Part shown: positions 31,824 through 42,518 of the stretch, piece by piece
Position numbering within the stretch: the stretch's first letter is position 1
Layout: each line of letters opens with the position of its first letter
From: Seminavis robusta
Lineage: Eukaryota; Bacillariophyta; Bacillariophyceae; Naviculales; Naviculaceae
Direction: 5' to 3'
DNA length: 64,000 nucleotides
Assembly: GCA_903772945.1 (NCBI GenBank)
Contig: CAICTM010000030.1
Coordinates: forward strand, 1 to 64,000
The notes under the pieces: generated by a model
The model's input: the letters and a program-made list of their open reading frames with translations, nothing else
Databases searched by the model: none
What the model was told of the DNA's origin: nothing
Program-made: the position numbers and the translations under genes

Positions 31824-32220
31824 ATATTAACACTATTTATGTGTTCGTTGTTTTATTTAGAACAAAGACTGGCACAGTATTTGCTATCTAGCTAGCTAGC
31901 GCTGTACACGGTACCGTACGGTAGCTATCCCTCCAAAGACGCTGTTGGTGGTGGCCATGACCGAAACTGAACAGCTTCTCTGGCTTACTAACTGGCACCG
32001 AATCGTAGATCACACACCCCCGTGTGCAACGAACGAAGGCCAAATCGAACCAAAAAGAACGCCAAAGATGATTTGATCTTCGCGCCCTGCCACCATCGCA
32101 GCACACATCCATCCTTTTGCCACAAAACATCACAGAAACTTCGATGGCTGCTTTCATTGTCGTCTACTAGTAGCTTGCTAGCTATTATAGTGATAGTCAA
32201 TTTGCGAACTTGACACCTCC
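31824..32220. promoter_or_regulatory. Spacer / promoter of EDRF1-like gene
   Basis: Nearly 400 bp between two genes on the same strand, with CTAGCTAGCTAGC near 31890 and a GGTACCGTACGGTAGC run near 31910. No gene is seen. Confidence 0.5.
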
Positions 32221-35200
32221 ATGAAAGAATCAACATCCACTGAAGAGACCGCAACGCCAAAGGGTGATGATGGGCTGCATCCATCTCCCCATAGCAAGCC
32301 GACCCCTGAAGGGACCATTACGACAACCACGCCAACAACTACCACAACGGCCACGACGTCAGCCGAAACGCTACTAATGGATGGAAGCTCGGCATCGGCT
32401 GCAGGAAACTCAGAGGGGAATAATGGGGCATTGCTGGACTATGTGGGAACCAAGCAGAGTGTTCTGAAGCTGTTTTCTCTGCCATTTTCCAACCAATCCG
32501 TCAGCGTGGGAATTCACAACGTCGAAGGATGTTTGCTCATTGATGCCGATCCGGCATTGACCAATGCCACAGCTAGGGAACCCTCTTATAACCAGGAAAA
32601 GATTGGAGAGGAACAGCAAGAAAGGAAACACAAGGACGAGACGATGGTGCTACCCGTTACGAATCAACAACATTCTGCGGCTCTTGCAGTGATCAGTTCC
32701 ATCATCGAAAAGGGGGACACCGCCACTTCCACTGCTCCTGCCGATCACGGAACCAAAAATATGCCTCACCCCGCCTTGGACAAGGCTGTTGAACTTTTTG
32801 AAAAGCAAAAATCCTCCAGTGAGCCAACCGAGTACTATCCTTGGGAATTCTCGGGAATGAAAATGTTAGTGGGATCAGATGCCATCGTCTACCGTTCGGC
32901 AACCCCCGAGACATCGCTGACAGTGCGGGTGGAAGATGCTGAAGTCATGAGACAGCAATTGGAGATGTTTCATCATCATCAGTCGAAAGATCAGAACGAA
33001 AAGAATGCCCAACAACAACAGCACCCCGGTAAGAGAACCTATGCCGAAGCTTTGCGAACTAGAAAATTGATGGTTGATCAACAAAACAGCAACAAGCCTG
33101 GTGGTCCGAGCAACAATCAGAGCCAACTGGGACCCTCACAGGGTTGTAGTGCTCCCCCTGACCAATCGAATGGTGATACTTATGCGTCCTTTCAACTGCA
33201 AACCACCGTACTCCCCTCCACAAATATGCCCTTGGCGGAAAAATTCTCCATTAGTTCGGAACCTCCAACAACTTCCGACGGTACTTCAGCTCTATCATCA
33301 CCCATCTGCACATGCATCGATGCCTATCTCGATCAATTGATTGCCAACGTGCCTCAATTGGCATTGGTGCTGCGGGAGCATGGGTTTGTTCAATCGGTCA
33401 AGTTGTTGCAAACAGAACACATTTCGGCGCTGATGAACAAGGAAACATATGATACATCCAATCCATTTGAAGTCATCAATCTGCACCAAAGCAGCAACAG
33501 CAATAGTAGCAGCACACCAACCAGCACAGCCCCCGCCTCACCCTCCGACCCAGATCACCTGTTTGATCCCAAGGTTTTGAAAATGAACGCCACGTCATTG
33601 CTCAACTTTTTAAAGGCTAACTGTACCAAAGACAATGCCACATATCTCCTACACAGAGAAGCAGGACAATCCAACATTCAACTTCTGGATATCACCTCGA
33701 GTAGTCAACAACGGCAAAAGAAGTGGATCTGGGTGTTAGCCATGATGTCCTATCGATTCTCTCAACGATTGAGACATTTGTCATCAGATGCAATCATGAC
33801 TGATGCTCTGAAACGATCCTTTCGAAGTCGGGAACGAAGTCTGTTGCAGAATACGTTGTCCTTGCTGGAGGATTTTGCTGACATGGGTGGTCAACCACAC
33901 GAATTGTTGGTGGCTGAAGTGTGCCAAAAATTGGCAGGTACATTCCTTCGAGCTCGTGCATCGATGGAAGATGCGTCGCTGGGGGGGCAGCAAAAGCAAC
34001 AGCAGTCAGATCCAAGCCAACCATGCCCAGCCATTTCAAAAGCATTGCATCCAAAATTTAGTGCCGTCAAACCTGATTCACTCAGCAAGGCATTGGACTA
34101 TCTGGAGCGTGGTACTGCAGCTCTTTGGCAGTTATGGAGACAAACTGTTGCCACAAAGAAAAAGCAGACCGCCGATGATTCTTCAAGCACAGATCTGCAA
34201 AATACAGTTGTCTCCATCGAAGCCGACTCCAGTAGCTCGGACGAAGAAGAGGAAGAGGAGGCGAAATTGGAATCTGAAGTGAAAGGAGAAGCACTTGCGT
34301 TTCAGCTCATGCCACTCCACGACGAAACTATTGATATTGCCTTGAGGCTTGCTGAACACCACATGGGGGCTTACTGGTCTTCCTCGGCGATGCAGTCGCT
34401 ACGGAAGGCCGCTCGCACGATGGCGGACGCAATCGAGGTGTGCCAATTTGCCAAGAATGGGGACAAGGGGAATCAGCTGTCGATGTGGAAGCATCGATTA
34501 CAGCTTCAATACACACGACTTTGGGAACTTTGTGGGCATTTTGCTCGGTCTTTTGCAGCTGATGACTTATGGAGAGAACGAGGTCATGCTGCAGGCGACG
34601 ACGTTGTTTCTGTGCTACGGGATGCCGAGGCTGCGCTTCCTTTGCAACGCAACCAACCAGTGTCGCCGCGAACAGCGTCTAGGGCCGAATACCTGTTTGC
34701 CCCCTACCAGGCAGGTTTGTTGGAAGAAGCGGGTGACTTGTTCGAGCTATCTGGCCTCGTCGATGATGGTGAACCAGACGCACTGGAGGCAGCTAGGGAA
34801 CTGTTGGATATGAAACGCCAGCTAGGCAGAGATCGACGCCGCGTGCTTGTTGCAGCTTGTATCTCGTATCGTCGTGCTGTGGCCGCGTATGAAGCATCGC
34901 TGGAATATGAGATCCGTCAAGGAGGAAATGGCCGCGATCAGTCTGGTTCTGGTTCTGCCGAGACGTCATTCCACACACAGCTCGTACCAGAAGAAGCCGC
35001 ATTGCTTATCTTATTATTTCAAAGGCTGGGAGATGCCTACAACGAGCTCGGCAAACTCTTTCTCCAGGAGTTACGACAACTTCTTTCAGCCGGCCACACT
35101 ACAGATCATGGTCACGAGGCGGGTGCGGCCAGAAAATTCGACAAACCTGCTGCGCCCCTGTTGGCTTCTGCCCAGCACTGCTTTGAGGCCGGAGTACGTG

Positions 35201-36207
35201 TGTTTCAGAAGTCTGGCGACACTCGAAATGCATGCTTGCTACTTTGCAACATATGCCAGTGCTACAAGCTGCGAGCCAACGCCACATTCGCTGGAAGAAA
35301 GGGAGACAAGGCTCCGGCGGTCTCACACGCCGACACCAACCTCAAATGTGCCATCCAACAACTCGAAGCAGCGCACGAGATGATGGGTCAGCGAGATGCA
35401 GACCCATTCACGTGGGACATGGTTTCTAACGAACTCGCAGCGACACTGTTGGTGCTCGGGGTCCGACGAAGACAAGCGTTGTTGGGCGGTGGCAGTGTCC
35501 CAACATTGCTACATATTCTTCGCCTGTCTCCCGGGGAAACAAGGTCGATTGTCGAGCCAATGGAGAAAGCGCTGCTCATCTACGAACAGTCTGGAAACTT
35601 CCATCAGACGGCGGCTGTTCAATATCAGCTGGCACAGTTCTTTTCCAAGGTTTGGACTTGTCAGCGAGACGAGGCCCAGACTCGGGAGAAGCTGTCGCTT
35701 GCGTTCAAACACTACAACTCTGCTCATGGCTTTTTCTCCAGGTCATTGCGAGGCAACGAAGCAACGTTCGTGTTGCTGTGCCTCGATCTTTCAAACCTTT
35801 ATTCGACAGTTTCCGGAGAAGCTGGAGAGGAGTGCCATTGCCAGGCTTTGAAATGCTACATCGATACAATGGACGCGTTTTCGACTGAGTCGATTGAACA
35901 GAGAGGCCGGACGGTAGAGGCCCAAGCCGAATGGATCAGCACTATGGCTACACTCGCGACATCGGTTGAAGATCGCCTGTTCAAGACGCTGAGGTGTTTG
36001 GTCAAGCTCGAAGAAAGCAAAGCTGCGAATACTGATGTGTCAGGGGGTTGCTCATACAAAAGCATCTATCGCGCCGCTTTGGGTGTAAAGATGGGACAGA
36101 CGAAACGAAGTGAAGCAGAAAAGCAGGAGGCAAGTCCCCTTTTGAATGTGCACGATATCTTGCGCACGGTGAACGAGCAGTACGTTGCCAAACCCCGAGC
36201 TAGCTAG
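32221..36207 (+). CDS. EDRF1-like TPR protein
   Basis: A single-exon frame from ATG 32221 encodes 1328 residues. It follows the layout of erythroid differentiation-related factor 1. The N-terminal part has MKMLVGSDAIVYRS, then a YLDQLIANVPQLALVLREHG block, then LLNFLKANCTKDNATYLLHR (human LSFLKSNCTKEGHTYWLFK). The C-terminal half has helical TPR-like repeats, including CFEAGVRVFQKSGDTRNACL followed by LLCNICQCYKL (human CFEKGIHNFES..ATNAALLLCN). Low-complexity acidic, Gln-rich and Thr-rich insertions lengthen the protein slightly over the human one (about 1238). There is no signal peptide. EDRF1 homologues occur in plants and protists and their molecular job is poorly known, so no blood-related role should be read from the name. 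Confidence 0.82.
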   Translation: MKESTSTEETATPKGDDGLHPSPHSKPTPEGTITTTTPTTTTTATTSAETLLMDGSSASAAGNSEGNNGALLDYVGTKQSVLKLFSLPFSNQSVSVGIHNVEGCLLIDADPALTNATAREPSYNQEKIGEEQQERKHKDETMVLPVTNQQHSAALAVISSIIEKGDTATSTAPADHGTKNMPHPALDKAVELFEKQKSSSEPTEYYPWEFSGMKMLVGSDAIVYRSATPETSLTVRVEDAEVMRQQLEMFHHHQSKDQNEKNAQQQQHPGKRTYAEALRTRKLMVDQQNSNKPGGPSNNQSQLGPSQGCSAPPDQSNGDTYASFQLQTTVLPSTNMPLAEKFSISSEPPTTSDGTSALSSPICTCIDAYLDQLIANVPQLALVLREHGFVQSVKLLQTEHISALMNKETYDTSNPFEVINLHQSSNSNSSSTPTSTAPASPSDPDHLFDPKVLKMNATSLLNFLKANCTKDNATYLLHREAGQSNIQLLDITSSSQQRQKKWIWVLAMMSYRFSQRLRHLSSDAIMTDALKRSFRSRERSLLQNTLSLLEDFADMGGQPHELLVAEVCQKLAGTFLRARASMEDASLGGQQKQQQSDPSQPCPAISKALHPKFSAVKPDSLSKALDYLERGTAALWQLWRQTVATKKKQTADDSSSTDLQNTVVSIEADSSSSDEEEEEEAKLESEVKGEALAFQLMPLHDETIDIALRLAEHHMGAYWSSSAMQSLRKAARTMADAIEVCQFAKNGDKGNQLSMWKHRLQLQYTRLWELCGHFARSFAADDLWRERGHAAGDDVVSVLRDAEAALPLQRNQPVSPRTASRAEYLFAPYQAGLLEEAGDLFELSGLVDDGEPDALEAARELLDMKRQLGRDRRRVLVAACISYRRAVAAYEASLEYEIRQGGNGRDQSGSGSAETSFHTQLVPEEAALLILLFQRLGDAYNELGKLFLQELRQLLSAGHTTDHGHEAGAARKFDKPAAPLLASAQHCFEAGVRVFQKSGDTRNACLLLCNICQCYKLRANATFAGRKGDKAPAVSHADTNLKCAIQQLEAAHEMMGQRDADPFTWDMVSNELAATLLVLGVRRRQALLGGGSVPTLLHILRLSPGETRSIVEPMEKALLIYEQSGNFHQTAAVQYQLAQFFSKVWTCQRDEAQTREKLSLAFKHYNSAHGFFSRSLRGNEATFVLLCLDLSNLYSTVSGEAGEECHCQALKCYIDTMDAFSTESIEQRGRTVEAQAEWISTMATLATSVEDRLFKTLRCLVKLEESKAANTDVSGGCSYKSIYRAALGVKMGQTKRSEAEKQEASPLLNVHDILRTVNEQYVAKPRAS

Positions 36208-37054
36208 CGCTTGGTTAAGAGGATGACAATAATAGCCAACCAACTGAGGTTGTGATGTTTCAAGTTTGCCAGTCTTTCATATAGCTTCGGCGGCTTCATA
36301 TTTGACGTCAACGATGCTTTGAGCAAGAATTTCATCTGGCCGATGAGGAGGTTGACATTGCTTGGCACTGCTACCAGCTACTCTGCCTCCATCAATGGCA
36401 GAGGCAGTCGGCACTCCCAGTAAGCGAACAAGTTGAGTTGCTTCAATCACAAGACAAAGTCTTGTCTGTGGCTGGTTGGTCACAGGTCTCGTACTTGAAA
36501 ACCTTTCAGAGATTATAGTTACCGTACGGCTGAGGTTGACAACACCGAAGCAGACTGTCCCAACATTCCTGGAGACCGCAAATTGCGTCGCGGTTCCCCA
36601 GTAGAGTTCATCTTTCTGTGAAAGATTGGTACCTAGCTGTGTTCGCTTCAGTAACTTTCAGACAGGGTGCCAATTGCTTCAAGCCGGTAGCATGACAAAG
36701 ATGGGAATACAAAGTCATCTCGGGCAAGTGGCCTCTGATGAGCTACCCAATATCCACCCTCACTTCAGTGGTGACAAAAGCTAGTTGATGTCTAGCTAGT
36801 GTGAAGCTGTTGTTTGATGGACCTGCTCTCTTCGCAACAACTTTTCGTAAACAACTTTTCCCTCTTTCCAAGGGAAATTAAACGTTATACGAAGTACATA
36901 GCCTTAAACAAATGAACAGGAAACACGAGCTAGCAGCAACATGGTTGCCAACCAATCCTTTATATACAAATCATTTAAATTAAAGTAGTCTTATTGTAGT
37001 ACTACCGGTGTAGCCGGATAAGCCAAGGCAAATTGAGAGAGCACAACCAATCCA
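36208..37054. other. Convergent 3' spacer
   Basis: About 850 bp between the 3' ends of the EDRF1-like and desaturase genes. Only short frames; AT-rich tract near 36950-36990. Confidence 0.5.
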
Positions 37055-38323
37055 TTAGTCGGCCTTCTTGCTGAGGACCTTGGTGAGTGGGACATCCTCC
37101 ATGGACTTGTAATACTGAATTCCTTCGTTGGATTCGACGTAGTGGCATGTGTGAGCAATTCTCCACATGGCCTTGTACCATGGTGTGGGGTCGTAGTTGT
37201 AGAGTCCCTTGGGTTCGAGGTATGCCTTGAGGGCAGCAGTGGCTTCCTTTGCGTGGTAAAAGGGCATTTCATGGAACAGGTGATGGGCGACATGGGTGGA
37301 TCCAATGCGGTGGTGGAAAAAGTCAAAGATTCCGTAGGGTCTGTCGATGGTACTGAGTCCTCCCAAAACCCATGTCCAGTGTCCTTCTCCGTAATGAGGA
37401 ATGGATGGGTCCGAGTGTTGCAACCATGTGTAGAGGACCAACCAAGCATTGGTGACCAAGTAAGGGTTCCAGTACCACAAAATGACAGGCATGGGACCAA
37501 CTTGGTACATGAGGTATCCGAGTCCAATCAAGGTAGCCACGACGGTGACGGTTGACATCAAAATCTTGGTTTCCAACTTGGGTGGGAACATGGGAGAGTT
37601 GGGTCGAAAGTGATCCATAATCCTATCTCCAAGAGGTTCTCCCTTGTGGTCGACCTTGCCGGTGGATGCCAATCCCAAAAGATACAGTGGCCATCCAATG
37701 GCGAGGTGTGACCAGACCTGAAAGGCGGCAAAGGCACCATCTCCCATGGCTTCATGCATGACAGCGTAGAAAGAGAGACGTTCGTTGTTTGGCCCAAGTC
37801 CATTGTCCGCTGCAGTGGAGGGCACGTGAGATTCTCCATCCACAAGGTGGTTCGTTCTACGGTGGTGCTTGGCATGAGTGTACTGCCAGGCAAAGTAGGG
37901 GACCAAGAGTGCCTGATGCATGACGAAACCCCAGATATCATTAAATGTCTGAGAAGGAGAAAATGCTCCATGTCCACATTCATGAGCCAAGACCCAGTGT
38001 CCTGTAAGGATCACTCCTTGCCAGAAGCCATAGAAAGACCATCCCAAAGCCCACACAAGAATCTCAACTGGATCGGAAGGAATTTGGGTGGATAATAGCT
38101 GCGAGGTAGCATAGACCAATGCTGCTGACATGATAGTGTCTTGAACAACATACATCATTGACCAAAAGTACGATCGTTTGAAGCAATGAGCAGGAATAGC
38201 CGCCTTCATTTGACCCTTGGTGGGAAGTTCAGGAGCGTTGGGATCCAACGGGTTGTAGGGAGACCTCCATACTCCATCGTCGGGTTGCTTCGAAGCGGGT
38301 GTGCTGCGTCCTCCTTTGCCCAT
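37055..38323 (-). CDS. FAD2: Delta-12 (omega-6) fatty acid desaturase, ER type
   Basis: A single-exon frame of 422 residues. The enzyme converts oleoyl to linoleoyl chains on phospholipid, an early step of polyunsaturated fatty acid (EPA) synthesis. The three histidine boxes that hold the di-iron centre are present in the FAD2 form: HECGH, HHRRTNH and HVAHH. Two hydrophobic blocks (VVQDTIMSAALVYATSQLLS; TVVATLIGLGYLMYQVG) give the usual four-helix topology. There is no plastid presequence, and the protein ends KKAD, a dilysine KKxx ER-retrieval signal, so it is the microsomal rather than the plastid enzyme. Length and the motif GGLSTIDRPYGIFDFFHHRI are typical for the family. Confidence 0.93.
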   Translation of the reverse strand: MGKGGRSTPASKQPDDGVWRSPYNPLDPNAPELPTKGQMKAAIPAHCFKRSYFWSMMYVVQDTIMSAALVYATSQLLSTQIPSDPVEILVWALGWSFYGFWQGVILTGHWVLAHECGHGAFSPSQTFNDIWGFVMHQALLVPYFAWQYTHAKHHRRTNHLVDGESHVPSTAADNGLGPNNERLSFYAVMHEAMGDGAFAAFQVWSHLAIGWPLYLLGLASTGKVDHKGEPLGDRIMDHFRPNSPMFPPKLETKILMSTVTVVATLIGLGYLMYQVGPMPVILWYWNPYLVTNAWLVLYTWLQHSDPSIPHYGEGHWTWVLGGLSTIDRPYGIFDFFHHRIGSTHVAHHLFHEMPFYHAKEATAALKAYLEPKGLYNYDPTPWYKAMWRIAHTCHYVESNEGIQYYKSMEDVPLTKVLSKKAD

Positions 38324-39663
38324 GGTTGAGTATTAGAATTCTATTCGTTTGCTGAGAAAAATTTATGTGGAGCAATTGCTGCAAGGGTAGAAAGAGTTGT
38401 GAGATGTTATCTGACTGGACCACAGGTAAGTTTTGGTTGCTATGCTGTGGGCTGCTCTCTGTCTTCAAGTATGTGTCTGACGATGCCGTGGCTATGTGGA
38501 TGATCGATTTTGTGATCGCCACGTCGTCATCGGCTCACGTCCATGTCCAAGACAACGCACTCACTTTGGCTTGGACGCTTTGGAGGCAAACGGGCAAAAC
38601 TCTATGACGGCCAGTTTGTTCCTTCCAACGTAATTATCACCAGGACTGGCCGGCTACAACGCGGACCTAGAAGAGTTAATACTGATATTTGACAGTCCAG
38701 AAGAAAACTCGGATCCATCCGCGCCTCAATACGACCTGAAAGATCCCTCGCAGAGCCCTCTTCCCTCGAGCTCAAACTCAAGACCGTCAACTTTTCAGTG
38801 AGCGTGTAGCTTCCAAGCCGTATCGAATATTGTAGGTGGTACCTGGTACCGCTTCCTGTACGACTGCGGAATAAGAGTAATGGCCATCTACCGGTAGCTA
38901 GCTACTAGCTAGGTACCTCCAGGTAGTCTAGTGGAGGAATGCACTGTGAGGTCAGTGGAATCAAACAATAGAGAAACTAGCCTTGGGGATAGCTGTCCAC
39001 AATGAAGACAACTTGGGGGGGGGGGGGGGGTCAGTTTTAGAACAGGGTGCGTGGGACCAAAGAGGGACGACTAGGGAGCAGGAAGCAATACAGATGTGAC
39101 AGCCGTTTTTTTAAATAGTAGCCAAAGGAGGCAGAGCAGAGAAAAACAATGTCCCACGCGGCTGTTGCTGGCTCCAAGCCGAAGAGAACGATGGACCAGC
39201 CCTACAGACGCAGCTACAGTGATAACGTATACACCAAGGAATCATTCAAGCCAGACTGATATGGTAGGTGCACAAACCAAAATAAATGATGTGCAAGTCA
39301 AAATCACAGGAGCAGACTTGACGGAGCACTTGACGGTCAAGCCACTGGAAGCAACCTAGCTAGCTGCAAGCTCCTACTCTCTGCAGAAGAGATGAGAGGC
39401 ACAGCTCTACAGCCGAAGCGATTGCCAAAGCATGGTTACTGATACCTCCCGGTCTCCCGATACCGGTACCGGTACTGGTACTCTCATCGCCAGGTCCCGA
39501 TAACTGTCACCGTGCACGTCAATTACTAGTAATGAATACTAGTACATGTATATATCTTAAACCTAAGGGAAGCAAAAAACCAAATCGCGAAAAATGCGTT
39601 GTGGCTGTCATCTCGCACAGATTTGATTTCAAGGTTTTGCTGTTGACTTATTACTCGTTGACC
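38324..39663. promoter_or_regulatory. Shared divergent spacer, desaturase / APC5
   Basis: 1.3 kb between divergent genes. It holds CTAGCTA/GGTACC words (38820-38930), a 16-G run (39015-39030) and ATACCGGTACCGGTACCGGT near 39460-39480. No gene is supported; short frames lack domains. Confidence 0.5.
39015..39030 (+). repeat. Homopolymer run of 16 G
   Basis: Sixteen consecutive guanines in the desaturase/APC5 spacer; a likely site of length variation or assembly error. Confidence 0.95.
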
Positions 39664-42234
39664 ATGGCGGACCGACCGACCCCATACTCAGTTTCCATCT
39701 GCACTCTGATTGCCCTGCAATCGGATCCATCGTCTCCTCTTCATCAAGAGTTCCATCCCTCGGAGGAAGCCCAGCAAAGCCTGTCGGCATTTTTGGAAAA
39801 TTGTGTCATGCTGAACAGTAGTAGTCACACCAATGACAACGCGTTGATGGTTCATGCTGTGAGCTTGTCGGATTTCTTTTTGGAACTCCAATCTGTAGCG
39901 GGAGATTTGTGTGAATTGCTGCTGGATTATGTCAGCATGGCGGCTTCTTCGGTGGATGGGTTGATGGAATTGATGGCATCCTTGAAGAATGCCGTGGTGG
40001 CGGGGATTGTGGACAGCGCATCGGCTCATGGCGTCTTTTTGCGCAAGGTCTGTTTGGGGTTTGACTTGCTTTCCTTTGAGACCATGTCGTTGCTATGGAC
40101 CGATATGCAACGAGAAATTGTAATGGCCAAAAAGGAATTGGAGAGCAGTACGGATGATGAGCCAGACACCAACAATGACACTACTGCACTAGACATGGGT
40201 GCCACTCATTGGCCTCTGTCCGCCTCGCAGATTGAACGAGCATTGAGAAAAGAGTGTTTTCAAATGCTGGAAAATTCTAGACACGACAAGAAGAAGAGCA
40301 ATATGGTGGAAAAGAACATGTCCTTTGAAGAAATGGAAATGAATCTGCAGCGTGTCTTGGCGAGTGACCCAGAATTGCCATCGGCACACTTTTTGAGATT
40401 CCTAAACTGTATCAAACACGGAGAACGGGTCGGAGCCATGGACTCGTTACACCGGTACTTTGACTATGCAATTATTCAGGGGAAACGCGAGGGAGATATT
40501 TTGGAATTTGCAGCCATTTTGTTGGCATCGTCCCACAACTCCTTTGGAGACACGGCCATGTCCAAACTGGCCACGGAGGAAGCTGTTCGTGTGGCACAGC
40601 AAAGTATGGACGCTTCTTGTGTGGCATTTGCTCTGGGATGGATCTTTTCGACAGAAACCTCATCTGCCTCAAACAACCAAGCAGGAGATCTGTTGCAGCG
40701 GTGTGCCACTCGAGCCTTGGAAGGACAAATATGGCCACTCGCTGCCGGAGCCAATTTGACCAAAACCAGATACCAAATGTCGGGTACCTTAGCAGAGCCT
40801 GAGCATCCGCGAGGATCTCTCATTGGTAGCAACAACAGCAACAACAATAGAGGTTTTGCCGAAACGGCTTGGAACAGCCTTGCGGATGCTTCCAGTCACC
40901 TCGATGCTGCCAACGATGGAGCTACTGTCGATCGACCCACTCATGTGACAGAGGCATCGAGCAACAGAGATGTCATGAATACTCTGGCACGACAAAAACT
41001 AGTGTCCGCGGGTGTGTGGGACTACTGTGGGCAAACACATCTTTCGGGCTTGTCATCCTTTGTTGCATTGTATTGTCATGCTGATCAGCAGATCATGTCG
41101 CATGATCTTGTCAACGCGGTCCAAAACCTTGCCCGTGTTAGTCTGTTTGGTTCTCCCCCCTCTGCCCTCATCACCAACGAGTTCAACGGAAAAGTATTGG
41201 AAGACATCATGCGTGCTCCACCAGCATCCAGTGACTCGAAGGATTGTGCGGAGGAACGTTGCGTGTACGCCAAGGCACTCACCAAATTGATATCCTGCTG
41301 GAAGCAATTCAATCTACCAGTGGATGGAGCATTTCTCCTGTCGGTGACCATGGTCCTTCATGAATGGGCAGTGCGACGAGGAGAGCTCCAACAAGCCCAA
41401 ATGTTTAACTCGGCCTTGCAAGGTTTCCTCCAACCCAGACTCCATAATTATTCGGAGGTCACGATTGATGTCATGTCGGTCAAGAGTCTCATGCTAAGTC
41501 GCCAGCAAAAGTGGGGTGAAGCCAGGGAGCTCTTGGCTTCCCTGATCCAAACCGCAAAAGAGGAGAGGCTCAAGCCACATCAAGCCGCTCTGTTACTGCA
41601 ACTGTCATTGGTGCATTTGGATGAGAATCCACGCCAGAGCACGTTGGCTTTGCCTCCATTGTTGGAATGCCTGTCGATGACACACCAAGATAAAATGGAT
41701 GGCTTGCATTCGTCAGCTTTGTCCATCTTGGCCCAGGTACACTTTCGCATGAGGAATTCAACCCGTGCTATTGCTCTTCTCAAAGCTGTCTTGCCGTCCA
41801 TGCTACAAACGGAGCATGTCTGGTACCTTGGGGAAGCATTCTTGACCCTGTCAAAGTGTCGCTTGCAACTGGCTGGAGTATTTGACAAACAAGATGGAGC
41901 GGTGGTTGCAGCTCATTCCAACAAACTGTCATCTATGCGCCTGTTTCGGTCGGTGGTACGTGACTTGACGAACAGTCAGCGGCATTTCGAGGCGTGTCAT
42001 GATCTGTCGAGACTGCAAGAAGTGTTTTACTTGCAAGCTCGAGTGTTGGATCAGCTGCCAGGGGAACATCAGAACAGAGATGTGGCCGCCCAAGGGTTTT
42101 TGGATGTCTCTCAGCATTTGGCAGCAGCAGACAAACCACTTGCTGGTGACAGTGGCGTTATCGGGTGTCTCTCATGTATTGATACCCTGGAAAAAATGGC
42201 CAGTCGACCTCTGCCAACACGCACGCCAAAGTAA
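39664..42234 (+). CDS. APC5: Anaphase-promoting complex subunit 5
   Basis: The frame has an ATG at 39532, but the methionine at 39664 sits in the context ACCATGG and begins MADRPTPYSVSICTLIAL, aligning with the conserved WVTPYKIAVLVLL start of APC5. The upstream 44 codons look like leader, so 39664 is chosen (856 residues; human 755). APC5 is a TPR scaffold subunit of the nuclear ubiquitin ligase that triggers anaphase. Matches in order: GVFLRKVCLGFDLLSFETMS, SAHFLRFLNCIKHGERVGAM followed by DSLHRYFDYAI (human HYLSYLNNLR...LLHYFDRLI), SKLATEEAVRVAQQSMDASC, and the C-terminal TPR run LLKAVLPSMLQTEHVWYLGE. An Asn/Ser-rich insert lies mid-protein. There are no introns. Confidence 0.85.
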   Translation: MADRPTPYSVSICTLIALQSDPSSPLHQEFHPSEEAQQSLSAFLENCVMLNSSSHTNDNALMVHAVSLSDFFLELQSVAGDLCELLLDYVSMAASSVDGLMELMASLKNAVVAGIVDSASAHGVFLRKVCLGFDLLSFETMSLLWTDMQREIVMAKKELESSTDDEPDTNNDTTALDMGATHWPLSASQIERALRKECFQMLENSRHDKKKSNMVEKNMSFEEMEMNLQRVLASDPELPSAHFLRFLNCIKHGERVGAMDSLHRYFDYAIIQGKREGDILEFAAILLASSHNSFGDTAMSKLATEEAVRVAQQSMDASCVAFALGWIFSTETSSASNNQAGDLLQRCATRALEGQIWPLAAGANLTKTRYQMSGTLAEPEHPRGSLIGSNNSNNNRGFAETAWNSLADASSHLDAANDGATVDRPTHVTEASSNRDVMNTLARQKLVSAGVWDYCGQTHLSGLSSFVALYCHADQQIMSHDLVNAVQNLARVSLFGSPPSALITNEFNGKVLEDIMRAPPASSDSKDCAEERCVYAKALTKLISCWKQFNLPVDGAFLLSVTMVLHEWAVRRGELQQAQMFNSALQGFLQPRLHNYSEVTIDVMSVKSLMLSRQQKWGEARELLASLIQTAKEERLKPHQAALLLQLSLVHLDENPRQSTLALPPLLECLSMTHQDKMDGLHSSALSILAQVHFRMRNSTRAIALLKAVLPSMLQTEHVWYLGEAFLTLSKCRLQLAGVFDKQDGAVVAAHSNKLSSMRLFRSVVRDLTNSQRHFEACHDLSRLQEVFYLQARVLDQLPGEHQNRDVAAQGFLDVSQHLAAADKPLAGDSGVIGCLSCIDTLEKMASRPLPTRTPK

Positions 42235-42505
42235 TCGTAACGAATGGTGTTGCAGCTAGTTGGCTCCTGAAACTAGAATACATAGCCAAAGCTGGGTGAC
42301 CGCTTCTAGCTAGCTAGTACTTCAGAATAAGCGCGAGAACGACATCTATCGTGGCATGAACAACTTAGTTTTTGTTTTCAACGTGATAGCTAGCTAGTTC
42401 ATACGAAAAATCAAACAACAGCAGAGATAGTTGTAGGTTCGGCCACAAAGATGAACCCAGGACATATTATACCGGTCGTCCGCTCGTGTATCAGATAGTC
42501 TGGTA
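42235..42505. other. Short convergent spacer
   Basis: Spacer between the 3' ends of APC5 and the five-TM gene, with repeated CTAGCTAG words. No gene. Confidence 0.5.
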
Positions 42506-42518
42506 TCAGATAGTCTGA
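42489..42518. repeat. 15-bp direct repeat at the stop of the five-TM gene
   Basis: Two copies of TATCAGATAGTCTGG/A lie head to tail. The second copy overlaps the last codons and stop of the minus-strand gene. Confidence 0.85.

Noticed and set aside
39532-39663. 44-codon N-terminal extension of APC5
   Set aside because: Has an ATG but no similarity to APC5; the conserved start begins at 39664.
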